Of a stretch of DNA of 64,000 nt, positions 51,061 through 61,806 are shown one piece after another. The notes below the pieces were generated by a model. It saw only the letters and a list, made by a program, of their open reading frames with translations, was not told where the DNA came from and searched no databases. Origin of the DNA: Membranipora membranacea (Eukaryota > Bryozoa > Gymnolaemata > Cheilostomatida > Membraniporidae). Each line of letters starts with the position of its first letter. The first letter of the stretch is position 1. The position numbers and the translations under genes are program-made. Location: the NCBI GenBank assembly GCA_914767715.1, contig OU612068.1:12958001-13022000 (forward strand). The letters are read 5' to 3'.

Positions 51061-52779
51061 ATATTGATCTGACCAACTAGAGATTTATATGGTCTGATTC
51101 TATTGACAGTTTCACAGAAATAGATTCAATGGTAGTATCAAAAGTCAGCAAACCTGATTCTCACAAGATATATGATTGCAAATACCAAAAATGCATTTCA
51201 TCTTCCTTAAGTGCTCAGACAGCTGCAATGCGAGAGAGTAGAATTAATTTTCCACACACCTGTGGGGAATTTTAGTCATAAATAATAATCCTTCATCATA
51301 ACAATTAAATGCTTTGAATGGTAACTGTTTTCAACAACCTTATAATCATCGCTGCGCTTACAACTTCCCACTTCATGTTTGCTAGCAGACTAGCAAAATT
51401 AGTACTTATTATTTTTACCTATTAATCGAGTGCTGCTCTGTATGTATTAGTTAATTGGTTTAGTACAAAATAAAATCATAGCATAGTTGATAAATGTCAT
51501 ATTCTTATGCCTTGATTTAAACAGACTTTTTGACTGGTAGATTGCCTTTAGGCCTTATGCGCGTGCATTTGAAAAAGTTGGCTGTCGGGACTAAGTAAGC
51601 CAAGCACATCCTGGCTGTACTGACGAGGTAAATTTCACAACACACTGAATATGAATGTTTGTAACGCTTCTAACTCAAATTTCAGCCGTCTTAGCACTGA
51701 CACTATATCTTATCTTATCTTGCATCGATCGGTTTACAGTTGACACATCGGCTAGTTCTGTATGGTGCCACTTGATGATCTTGTGATGGTATTGTCGGAG
51801 TTACAGAGTTTCTCCTGTCAATGTCAAGCTCTGAAAGCAGCGGTCAAGGCTCCGTGTTGCTTGATTGGGTCTTTCTCAGTTACAGTTAATAGTTTTTAAA
51901 ATACTTCAAGTTTGCATAAAGACTCAAACTAATATTGACGAATTATATATGCCGTCATTCACCGCACAAGACACTGTACCCTTCAAACATACGCGTTTGG
52001 ACCACGTAGTTTTTTAGAATTATAAATCATTTACTAAACTCTGAACATAACAACCTTGTTAGAGCAAAATGAGCTGTTCCCCTCATCAGTTTATGACATG
52101 CACGCTCCGGTCTTCATATATGGGTTGAGTGCAAGTTGTTTCATCAAATAAAGTAGGTTTGAAGTCATCTATTTTGTTAATGACGGTTGATGACACGAGG
52201 GTAACCCATTGGTTTCTGATTTGAATTTTTCGAGTCAGGATATATATTTACATGTATTCAGGCTCGATTAAAGTGAGACAGGTAGTTGAATTGTCGGATG
52301 TTCAACCCTCTAGGGCCTAAATACCAAAGCAAAACAGCCATATTTAATTTGTTTAGCAATGTTTAGTCTGTTTGGAGTTGTCCCTTCCTATCGATGAAGT
52401 GGGCAACTCGTTACAAGCAGGTTCAAGTGTACTTATCTGAAAAAGACCACATTTTACTAGCCAATGTATTTGCTGTGAACTGGCTGTTGGGTGGGAAAGT
52501 GAACCAATGCAAGGTCATTAAAAGGTGCTATTGGTATTATAGTGAAAGTGAAACTGAATCATTTTCACATTGACCATGATACATAAAGAATATAGAATCA
52601 GCCAATGTGTTGTCCGTGGACAGATTGGCTGCACGATAAGATGCGACTGTTGGTGTTTGCAATCATTCTTGTGAGAATCAGATTTGCTGACATTTCACTG
52701 TACAGTTGAATCTATATCTGTGAAACTGTTGATAGAATCACACCATAAACGTCTCTAGCTCGTTCGGTGATATCAAATA
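51061..52779. mobile_element. Nonautonomous inverted-repeat DNA element (about 1.7 kb)
   Basis: The left arm (51061-51185: ctagagattta, ggtctgattcta, gacagtttcacag, atagattcaa, ctgattctcacaag, gattgcaaa) reappears reverse-complemented at 52655-52779 at roughly 80% identity. The interior has no transposase-like frame. Two diverged copies of an 'agccaatgt...ggctg' motif sit near the right arm (52460 and 52600). Exact ends and target duplication are unclear. It starts about 50 bp after the polyadenylation signals of the intact fibrinogen-related gene. Confidence 0.65.
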
Positions 52780-53245
52780 TAGTGCAAGAAGGGTAGCTGA
52801 ACATTATATCGTCACAGAAGAAAAGGTAATCATTTAAACAAAAAGTCAAAAAGACAATAATACCTCAGCTGTATCTCATTATGGACTTTGCATTCTTTGA
52901 TGTGACATGGGAGTTAGTGAAGATGATTATAACAAACTCCATACAGAGACAATAATTGTAATATTCAGAATCTTTACTGCATCCAATCATTGGTACTCAA
53001 AAGTATCTGCCTTTACATCCATTCACAGCACACACACTGCAAGACAATTACAGTGCTACCATTTTATAAGCCTAAGTATGAATAACATGTAAAGTCATAA
53101 CAACCAGAGGCCCTACTGCTACCACGGTCTGGCCCAGAACCAACGCAATGACTGCATATCCACTGTGACAAGAATGAAAGACATGCACCGATAAATACAT
53201 CTATCTGCAACAATGAATACAAACACACGTTGGTATTTATTACAG

Positions 53246-53458
53246 GTGTTTCAGAGGAGAATGGATGGCTCTGTAGATTTCTACAGAACCTGGGCTAGCT
53301 ACAAGCTGGGTTTTGGTGCTCTAAACTCAGAACACTGGTTGGGCAATGAAAACCTGCATGTTCTGACAAACCTGTATACATTTATTGAGCTGAGAGTAGA
53401 TCTAGAGGCAGAAAACAATGAGAGAACATACACTCACTACGGTAACTTCAGTGTAGCC
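53246..53458 (+). pseudogene. Fibrinogen-related pseudogene 2, exon 3 (left part)
   Basis: The acceptor gtatttattacag is followed by [34 protein letters not shown] and [16 protein letters not shown], which closely matches exon 3 of the intact gene. At 53459 the fibrinogen sequence is broken by an inverted-repeat element and resumes at 55699. No signal-peptide exon or GGGWT exon for this copy is recognisable upstream (52780-53245), so the 5' half appears lost. Confidence 0.9.
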
Positions 53459-54022
53459 AATAGAGTTATTATATACTCTAGAGTGGACAATTTGTACAAA
53501 AATAGCATCAGTTTTTGTCCTACTTAATTATTGCGAAATCCATAACACAACGCAATCTGGTTGGTTGTGCATGGCTAGTGCCTGTATCATATAACTTATC
53601 ATTGAGAATATACGTATTGGGTATGGAAATTTAGATTTTTTAATTTCTTATATCCATTTTTTGGAAAGATTTTCATGTGACACTATGTTGATCATTTGCA
53701 GGTATTTTCACTCGCAGCCATTGGAAAATATTTCTATGTTTTCCCATTAAAATAAGCCAAAATCTCAACCGCAAACACATCAATGTGATGAAATAGAAAT
53801 TACTGGGCTAGCTTAATTTTTTTTCACTGTCACTTGCCAGCCATATTAGCTGACTCCTGTCTCTCGTATTTACACGTAACACACTCAGGGGGCTTATTTT
53901 ATTTTTGATTTAATGAAGTACAAGCAGACTGTGTAGGAATGGTGTAAAATTATTGTATATGATGTATGATGTTGATGTTTACATTTACAAATACACAACC
54001 ATCAGAGAAAATTGCATCACAA

Positions 54023-54034
54023 CCCCCCCCCCCC
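54023..54034 (+). repeat. 12-bp poly-C run
   Basis: Twelve consecutive C inside the foldback element. Confidence 0.9.
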
Positions 54035-55485
54035 TGAACCAAATGATCTCTTTTTTTGAGTATGGTGAGAAATCTGAAATATCTGCAAACTTAAAAATTT
54101 CACATCGGTGAGAATGCGAAATTATATTGGCTTTCTCAGCACTCATATAACCATGTTAATATCAGTTGTGTGGGTAGAATTTTCTGAAAGTTGGTAGAAA
54201 GCAGAGGGTGAGTGCAAATAGAAAGATTTGATCCAATGATATATATAAATTGGGTTAAAAGATTTTAATTCACATTGTCTACTATTATATGTGGTCTAAA
54301 GATGAAATAAATTATTAAAGTCTCACATTACGGCCTCTGTACTCTTCTCAACTGAAGATTGGAGTTGCAAAGACGCAACATTATGGTGTTTTCTACATAA
54401 TGTGTTGCAACTGATAACTTACTGCAATTTTCATACAATTTTCCAAACTGAGTTAGGGAATTTAAGAAAAATCTAGAGTCGATCTGGACAAGTATGAATC
54501 TTGAGTTTTCCATTTGACGTTTTCATGATATTCCGCGACTCAGCAAAAGAGTTTATGTATTTATTGATTTAACCTGCTGTGTTGGCTTGAATAGTTGCAG
54601 CAATACAAACACGAGTGGCTACCCCGGAGAAGGAACTTAGAGTGTTAAATGACATAGCCAAACCAAAACCTGAGATCTTTAAGCTCAAAATTGTTGAACC
54701 ACCGGTTACTTATACGCATTGTATGATATGAAGTTACAATACTGGACAGATAAAATGAAATCGCTGAGTGTGTAAAATTTTAGTTAGAGAGAAATGACAC
54801 AGTTAAACTGGCAGGCAAGTGGTAGGGGCAAAAACCGGCTAGCCAGGTAATTCGATTTTATCCTGATGATGTGTTGGCGGTTGAGATTTTTAGTGTTTTA
54901 AGGGGATAACACAAATCATTTTTGTCCCGTGACTGCTAAAGAAACTTGCAAGTCATCTAATAGTGTGACATGAAAAGTTTTACAAAGATATTGCTAAAAA
55001 ATCTAAAGACGATAAAGACAGCAGCAAACTTTTTCACCTCCAATCGCTTTTCGACAGGCTACTTGTACCCCATGTTATCACAAATCATCCTCAGTTTTCC
55101 CATTCTCATGGAACTGAACAGATAAAATAAACTGACTGAGTGTATTAGTTAGAGCGACAGGACACAGTCAAAGTCCTGTCATTGCGATTTAAGCTCATGT
55201 ATATATTTTAATGGGCAAATAAGAAAATTTTTATACTGACTGGAAGATGAAATACCTGCAGGTGATGTAAATGGTGTTACATGTGAAATTATCTGAAAAA
55301 ATGGCTATAAGTGCTCCATAAACTAAATTTGAATGTCTAATTCTAATATTTTAAATCAATGATTCATGCACCATCCACGCACAACCAGATTTTGTTGCGT
55401 CATGGAATAGAAAGAGAAAGTACCTGCTGTAACTACCTCGCTGTCACAAAAAATTTTCGGCAAAAAATGGCCATAATATAAGTGC

Positions 55486-55529
55486 CATATAAGCGCCATA
55501 TAAGCGCCATATAAGCGCCATATAAGCGC
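55486..55529 (+). repeat. Four 11-bp tandem repeats in the foldback element
   Basis: Four perfect copies of catataagcgc, preceded by one diverged copy, just inside the right terminal repeat. Confidence 0.95.
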
Positions 55530-55698
55530 TCTAAAAATCTAAATACCATGCCCAATACGTATATTCTCAATGATAAGTTATATGATACAGGCACTAGCCA
55601 TGCACAACCGGATTGCGTTGTGTCATGGATTTCGCAATAATTAAGTAGGACGTTTTTAGCACTGCATTGTCCACTCTAGAGTATATAATAACTCCATG

Positions 55699-55764
55699 GT
55701 GTAGCCTCAGAAGTGGACAATTACAGACTTGCTGTTACACATTTTCTCGGCACTTCGGTTGCAG
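55699..55764 (+). pseudogene. Fibrinogen-related pseudogene 2, exon 3 (right part)
   Basis: After the second GTGTAGCC the exon resumes (SEVDNYRLAVTHFLGTSVAG) and ends at GCAG/gtaaat, equivalent to the end of exon 3 in the intact gene. Confidence 0.88.
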
Positions 55765-56008
55765 GTAAATCATGTTATAACCATAGTACTTTTTATCTAT
55801 GGTTATCACTATGTTTATTCCGTAGGAGATGCTTTGTTCTGGCACTATTTGTTAGATTATGAAACTACATAATAAGATTGTTTGGGCATGAAAATATCAA
55901 ATAATCTCATGCTGATGACCTATCGCTTCTAAGCCTGTGGTGAGCAGTGATAGCCAGACTTGGTAAAATTGGTCATGTTGTTAACACAACAGGTTGGTTC
56001 AATTGCAG

Positions 56009-56278
56009 GAAGTGTCATGAATATGAGCAATGGCATGCGATTCTAACCATAGACAGAGATCAGGATACATATATTGGGACATCATGCTCACAGGATTTCA
56101 AGGGTGCCTGGTGGTACCAGGCATGCCATGCTCAGATGCTGCCAATCTTAATGGCCACTACCATGAAGGCCATCATGAGTCTTTTGCTGACGGTGTGAAC
56201 TGGTATCACTGGAAGGGGATTCATGTGTCACTGACCTTCACAGAAATAAAATCCAGACAATATGTATATCAGAATTGA
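56009..56278 (+). pseudogene. Fibrinogen-related pseudogene 2, exon 4 (two frameshifts)
   Basis: The acceptor ggttcaattgcag is intact, and the product matches exon 4 of the intact gene across SNGMRF, DRDQD, KGAWWY, ANLNGHYHEG and DGVNWYHWKG to a stop at 56276-56278. A base is missing after the GMRF codons (near 56044), and extra bases near 56125-56140 shift the frame again. The reading therefore spans two frames. Together with the exon-3 insertion this copy cannot make a full domain. Confidence 0.9.
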
Positions 56279-56280
56279 TT

Positions 56281-56550
56281 TTGTCAAAATTAATATTGAT
56301 GTTTAGTGTATGGAAATGTAAAAGATTGGCCATCTTTTTTCTGTGACATTGCTGTCAATGATAAATGAAGAAGAACATTAACCTCAAATTAAATAAACTC
56401 TAAATTAATCTAACACATGGTCAGATGAATTTGCCACCACAGGTCATGGAAGAGATTTTATTGTGCTGATGTAGCTGTAATTGCTGGTTTAACCTTTGTC
56501 GTGGTGGGCGGGGAACCTCAAGTGATTCTCAATTCCAAAATGCTTGCAGG
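56281..56550 (+). repeat. 3' flank of pseudogene 2, repeated inverted at 61065-61300
   Basis: Motifs such as cacatggtcagatgaatttgcc and gtgctgatgtagctgta reappear reverse-complemented at 61140-61215. The pseudogene and its downstream flank were therefore duplicated as one block, in inverted orientation. Confidence 0.8.
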
Positions 56551-57259
56551 GGCCTCGATGAGCAAAATTCAGGCTCAAACTAAATGCAATGCTGCTTAAG
56601 GTGTTCTTAGCTCCTAGGAAATCGTGAGAACGCTGTCTTCAACTCATTGATTGGAAGCTAAGCCAACCAAAATAGTTTACTTTCACCCTGTTGTAGTGTA
56701 GTAAGGTGATAGTACCTCAAAAATCACTCATTTATGAAACCAGTAGATGGCGCAACTCAACTGGAGTGCCAAGTTGTTTTCTCATTACATGCAAATTGGA
56801 GATTATGATTTGCTGTGAGTATTAGATGAGAGCTTTTAGGGATTTCAGAACACTGTGTTAGTTGGAGTATTAAGAATATTGTGTCAATTCCTCAAAGAGA
56901 ATGATTTTGCACTTCCTAGCATCAAGTTGAGAATGATTACATCGTAAAAGGCAATTCAAATGACATGAAAAATACTCAACAAAACATAGCTATAATGAAA
57001 CATTCATATCCAACTCCCCACAGGATTTGAGGTCTGTTTGCTCCTATATACTACTCACAGCAAATCATATTCACTGATTTGCATCAAATGAGAAGACAGC
57101 GCAACACTTCTCCTAAGTTGTGACATTTGTGGCGCTGTAGAGTTCGAGAATTTGGCAATGTTTAAAAAATTGCGACATTTAAAAAAACCTTTGTTGCGAT
57201 GTTTTTGGGATTGCAGCATTAGTGTAACACTAGATTGCGACATATTGACATTTGCAACA

Positions 57260-57650
57260 TTCTTCCACGTCATTTTTTCGATCCGGTGGAAACAAACCGA
57301 TAGGATACCCCCAATTGTTACTTTTTCATTTCCCTCCAGGTTATCTGAGAATTTCAATATTCTTGATTTGGAATGCTGAAGTACTTGTGTGCGAAAACGA
57401 GCGCTGACGGAGAACAAAAGGTTGCAATGGTCTTTGGATTTAAGACCATGTTGGTTGCTTGTATATATATGGTAGGTTTGAAGCAAATCAATTTTTCAAT
57501 CCAGGCAAAAAAACCAATGGGGTAACCTTTTTGTTAGTTTTTATAATTTCCGAGCCAGCATATTTACCTCAAGTATACCTGAGCATTTCAGTATTCTGAA
57601 TTTGAATTTTTTTTAACAGCGTTTATTGTATTATAATGACAAGAAGAACT
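57260..57650 (+). repeat. Diverged relatives of the 335-bp satellite unit
   Basis: The plus strand contains gcgctgacggagaac, atggtaggtttgaagcaaat, caatttttcaatccaggc, aaaaaaaccaatggggt and cagtattctgaa, in the order of the minus strand of the satellite unit. A second, weaker core lies about 222 bp upstream (gatccggtggaaacaaaccg, near 57269). These copies sit inside the 56595-58578 element. Confidence 0.75.
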
Positions 57651-57667
57651 AGATTTTTTTTTAAATT

Positions 57668-57898
57668 TTAAATAAACAAATAGCTCATCAGATAGTTCGA
57701 AACTAGAGTGAGCAGAGCTGCGCCGCCAAGGGAACAGAATAAAGCAATCAACTTCCATCCAGCTCCTACAGGCCAGCGGCCAACTGCCTTCGGAAAACCC
57801 AGCAAGGAAGATGCTGAAAGTCCCAGTATAGAGCTCACCAAATAGGTTACAGGCAATGAAAAACTTTGATCTCTTTCACTTTTCAGTTTGAACTTCAA
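57668..57898 (-). other. Hydrophobic 76-codon frame in a GC-richer patch
   Basis: The minus-strand frame includes SLPVTYLVSSILGLSASSLL and WKLIALFCSLGGAALLTLVS, two membrane-like stretches. The patch is noticeably richer in GC than its flanks. No family is recognised and no splice signals support it. It may be chance or a captured fragment. Confidence 0.2.
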
Positions 57899-58654
57899 AT
57901 TGGCTCAAGTAGATTTCAGTACTCTTTTGTGTTTTAATTTCATATTGATTCTCAACATTTTTACAGTTGTCTTTTCGTTTGAGAGTATAAAAAAAAAAGA
58001 TAACAAGTTGAAATTTGAATGACATGGAAATTGGCATGATTCAAAATTCAGAAACTCAGTGGGAGACATAGAAGTTTGGTGGTTGTTTCAGGACGATACG
58101 TAGAGATTTATTTTGACAAATCAAAAATTTAGAAATTAGATGATCCGGAGTATGACCCCAAAATTTGACACCATAGATAGGCTGAGAGTATATGAAAGTG
58201 TAATATAAATTTATCATCATCTTTTCATCTAAAACGCAACTTACCTAAAACATAATCAGAGATATGAGAAGAAGGGTTTGTATCGTTTGGAGTACAATCA
58301 TGATCCTTCAGGTGTGATGGATATCTATTGATCTCTGAACTGGGAGTGACAAGGGTATCTGAGTCTCAGTTAGCCAGTTCAGTAGGGATGGGATTAATTT
58401 TTTAAGTTGCGTAACATAGCGTAGCCAGCTACTAGTTTTATAAATGAGTGATTGTTGTGTTACTATCACCACTACACAGCAACAGGGTAAAAGTGAAATA
58501 TTTTGGTTTGCTTAGTTTCCGCTCAATGAACTAGAGACCACTTACACACAATTTCTTAGGGGCTAAGAACACCTAAAGGATGCGTTTATCCAAAACCTGT
58601 ATTTATTCACCGAGGCATTGTATCCTAGTTTGATGCATTTGTGATCAAAATTAA

Positions 58655-59010
58655 TTTGCAGCAACAAGTACCACAATTTAATCCTGATAGGAAAGCTTGG
58701 AAACCTGAAACAACCCCCGCAACTCTCTAGCTCTGAAACTTAACCAGTAAACTCAAAGAATATTGGAATTGAGAACTAATCAAGGTCCATTCCCAACAAA
58801 AAAACAGCAACTCATTTTTAAATATGACCACTACAACTAGGTTCACCGGTGAGTTTTACAGAACATACACCAATAAAGTATGATTGGATCAGTATCTTGC
58901 CATCAAATATTGTCCGTGCAATGACAACTTATGCTATAGCTGCTTCAGGGCTTATTTGCCGCAACAAATTCAACAATTTGAACCTGATAGAAAAACTCGG
59001 CAACCTAAAA
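58655..59010 (+). repeat. Imperfect direct repeats flanking the minisatellite start
   Basis: 58662-58720 (ttgcagcaacaagtaccacaa then cctgataggaaagcttgg) is related to 58953-59009 (ttgccgcaacaaattcaacaa then cctgatagaaaaactcgg). The second copy runs straight into the 14-bp minisatellite. 58725-58815 also matches 61060-61150 in direct orientation (gctctgaa, actcaaagaat, cccaacaaaaa). Confidence 0.7.
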
Positions 59011-59016
59011 CCGCTG

Positions 59017-59925
59017 CAGGCACACCGCCGCAGGCACACCGCCGCAGGCACACCGCCGCAGGCACACCGCCGCAGGCACACCGCCGCAGGCACACCGCCG
59101 CAGGCACACCGCCGCAGGCACACCGCCGCAGGCACACCGCCGCAGGCACACCGCCGCAGGCACACCGCCGCAGGCACACCGCCGCAGGCACACCGCCGCA
59201 GGCACACCGCCGCAGGCACACCGCCGCAGGCACACCGCCGCAGGCACACCGCCGCAGGCACACCGCCGCAGGCACACCGCCGCAGGCACACCGCCGCAGG
59301 CACACCGCCGCAGGCACACCGCCGCAGGCACACCGCCGCAGGCACACCGCCGCAGGCACACCGCCGCAGGCACACCGCCGCAGGCACACCGCCGCAGGCA
59401 CACCGCCGCAGGCACACCGCCGCAGGCACACCGCCGCAGGCACACCGCCGCAGGCACACCGCCGCAGGCACACCGCCGCAGGCACACCGCCGCAGGCACA
59501 CCGCCGCAGGCACACCGCCGCAGGCACACCGCCGCAGGCACACCGCCGCAGGCACACCGCCGCAGGCACACCGCCGCAGGCACACCGCCGCAGGCACACC
59601 GCCGCAGGCACACCGCCGCAGGCACACCGCCGCAGGCACACCGCCGCAGGCACACCGCCGCAGGCACACCGCCGCAGGCACACCGCCGCAGGCACACCGC
59701 CGCAGGCACACCGCCGCAGGCACACCGCCGCAGGCACACCGCCGCAGGCACACCGCCGCAGGCACACCGCCGCAGGCACACCGCCGCAGGCACACCGCCG
59801 CAGGCACACCGCCGCAGGCACACCGCCGCAGGCACACCGCCGCAGGCACACCGCCGCAGGCACACCGCCGCAGGCACACCGCCGCAGGCACACCGCCGCA
59901 GGCACACCGCCGCAGGCACACCGCC
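59017..59925 (+). repeat. Perfect 14-bp GC-rich minisatellite, about 65 copies
   Basis: The unit caggcacaccgccg is repeated 64 times without a mismatch plus 13 nt of a 65th. It is about 79% GC in an AT-rich setting. Because 14 is not a multiple of 3 and no register makes a stop, long frames exist on both strands, but they are by-products. The plus-strand peptide repeats every 14 residues (AAGTPPQAHRRRHT). GCC-GCA-GGC within each unit can form small hairpins. Confidence 0.98.
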
Positions 59926-60045
59926 TGGATAAAAGCCTTGGATAAAAGCCTTGGATAAATGGCACATCAGCCTTGGCACATCTTGGCAGCCTTTGCTTTG
60001 GCCTTGGCACATGGCCTTGGCACATAAGCCTTGGATAAAAGGCCA
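59926..60045 (+). repeat. Composite short repeats next to the minisatellite
   Basis: Alternating variants of agccttggataaa (at least four) and ccttggcacat (at least four) with small spacers. They directly abut the 14-bp array. Confidence 0.9.
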
Positions 60046-60690
60046 TATGCAAACTCAGTAAGAGAAATTATAATATAGATCTTCTGTCTATAACGGAGTA
60101 CGAACCATTATTACCACTGATATGGAATAAATTTTGAGTTTACATATTATACATCAGTGGTTATTACTAGCTTTCAATGCTTGCTGGGATCTTATAAATT
60201 CCTTGTCATGTCATGGGTGTGGTAGTAATGATCATAACTCATCTCTATAACTTTTGGGTTGGTGTGCGAACTTCAGTGAAGCTTATTCTGCAGATCTAGG
60301 ATATTACTTGTGAATCTGTCTGAGTATTTACCGATTGACTTTTTTCACCACAAAAGCTGAATAATGCTGGTGAAACTAATTGATTGCAATTCCAAAAATT
60401 AATGAACATTTCCATGAAATGGCAGCTGGCTTGTGTACCGTGGATGGCCAACAAAACAAAATTAATCACGAGAACGTGCCCCTCAGTGGTTACCCCAAAA
60501 GACAAATTTGGTAGAAATAGCGAACATGTGATTTTCTGGAAGATAAGTGCATCAATATTTCTACACCAGGTATATTTTATATAGACTTTTGAAAAAAGGA
60601 GAAAAAACAGTTGTATTAAAAATGATTGGATCAGGCGGTGAAAAACGATAAAATCCATGCTGCATGAGAAAGAAACATATTGTTGAGACA
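60046..60690. other. No gene recognised
   Basis: Contains a small inverted repeat (accactgat ... atcagtggt, about 60111-60160) and a 30-bp motif (ggtagaaatagcgaacatgtga) that recurs near 60968. Confidence 0.5.
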
Positions 60691-60921
60691 TTACAGGCGC
60701 CTGTTCATACCAGAAACTAAAAACAAGTTCTTGAATCTCTCCGTTCTACATATTGGTGGATAGAAAATATCAGATTTGTCCTTGTGACGTTGGCGCCTGA
60801 CTAAGAAATTTTGCAACGGATGGCTTGGGTTTGTGGCGACTTTGTCAAAGTGCTTGTCAGTTAAAACCTGTAGAAAATCTAAAATCGGAACCACATTTGA
60901 TTTGGGAATAAAACTGACCAA
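60691..60921 (-). mobile_element. Non-LTR retrotransposon ORF2 C-terminal fragment
   Basis: The minus-strand frame ends HPLQNFLVRRQRHKDKSDIF then YPPICRTERFKNLFLVSGMN before the stop. The 'HPL..L..R......(F/Y)..P.CRTERF..SF.P' pattern is the usual C terminus of LINE ORF2 proteins. Only about 70 codons remain, so it is a dead fragment. Confidence 0.6.
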
Positions 60922-61303
60922 GAGAGACGTGCATGTCCATCAGTTTTTATGTCAAAAGACAATCTTGGTAGAAATAGCGAACATGTGATTATAAAAGTCA
61001 GTCAACAGATGCTTCACCTTTTCCTTTTTTCTGGTACAATGGATGAATGGATGCAACTCTCAAGCTCTGAAATTTAGCCAGTCAACTCAAAGAATTTTGG
61101 GATTGAGGACTCCCAACAAAAATTAACCCAGCAACTACAGCTACATCAGCACACTGATATGTTAACTCATCCCTGACCTGAGGTGGCAAATTCATCTGAC
61201 CATGTGTAAGATTAATTAAGAGTTGTTTTAATGAGGTAAATGTTCTTCATATATATATTTATGTCAACATTATGAGAAATGGATTGTCACAATTTTTACG
61301 AAA

Positions 61304-61562
61304 TCAATCCGGATATACAGCTGGTCTGAATTTCATCTCAGTGAAGTTAAGTGACTCATGAGGCCCCTTTCACTGTTTTCAGTTCACCCCATCAGCAAAT
61401 TAGTTGTGCTGCCCTTTAAGATGGAGGCCATTAAGGTTGGAATCATGACAATCTTTGCACACCAGGCCCCCTTTTATCACTGGGAGCATGATGTTCCATG
61501 TGTATCCTGATCTATGTCTTCGGTTGAGAATCGCATGCCATTGCTTTTTACCATGGCATCTC
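61304..61562 (-). pseudogene. Fibrinogen-related pseudogene 3, exon 4
   Basis: Minus strand, acceptor gtttgattgcag at the upper end. The sequence matches exon 4 of the intact gene (SNGMRFSTEDIDQD, then SNLNGLHLKG and a C-terminal EMKFRPAVYPD). It has an in-frame TGA after the SCSQ codons, a frameshift, and conversion of the NWYHWKG segment to stop-containing sequence. Confidence 0.88.
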
Positions 61563-61806
61563 CTGCAATCAAACCAAACAGTTGTGTGTAACCAACACAA
61601 CCAATATTACTGTAGCAATCAATGATATAGTCAGACTGAAGGTAATATTGGTTGTGTTGAATGTAACGTGATGTGATAGGTAATCACCATGAGGTAATTT
61701 TATATTGTCATGCTCAGACAATTCCTATGATATGGTTCTATAATCTATAAACAGCGCCAGAACAATGCATCTCCTATGGAATAAACTGAGTTATAACACA
61801 ATTTTC

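Larger units (their letters stand above)
53459..55698. mobile_element. 2.24-kb foldback-type DNA element inserted in a fibrinogen exon
   Basis: The left terminus (53459-53640) and right terminus (55533-55698) are inverted repeats of about 170 bp. They share gagttattatatactctaga, tcctacttaattattgcg, ggctagtgcctgtatcatat and gagaatatacgtattggg. The insertion is flanked by an 8-bp direct repeat GTGTAGCC (53451-53458 and 55699-55706), present once in the intact paralogue (a 7-bp reading is possible). More inner inverted similarity links 53700-53960 with 54735-54910, so the arms are long and mosaic. There is no transposase frame. The 8-bp duplication fits hAT or P-like mobilisation; the termini are not diagnostic. 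Confidence 0.92.
56595..58578. mobile_element. About 2.0-kb inverted-repeat DNA element with satellite relics
   Basis: The left arm 56595-56760 (gtgttcttagctcctaggaaat, then ctaagccaaccaaaata, caccctgtt, gtgtagt, ggtgatagta, cactcatttat) is the reverse complement of 58425-58578 at about 80%. The interior holds two diverged copies of the satellite core (57260-57650) and a hydrophobic minus-strand frame at 57668-57898. No transposase is recognised and the target duplication is unclear. Confidence 0.7.

Noticed and set aside
53459-55698. Transposase gene in the foldback element
   Set aside because: No frame longer than about 60 codons and no catalytic-motif pattern; the element is nonautonomous.
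58849-60052. Long frames of 330-369 codons on both strands
   Set aside because: All are produced by the stop-free 14-bp minisatellite; they overlap each other in several frames and have no independent coding evidence.
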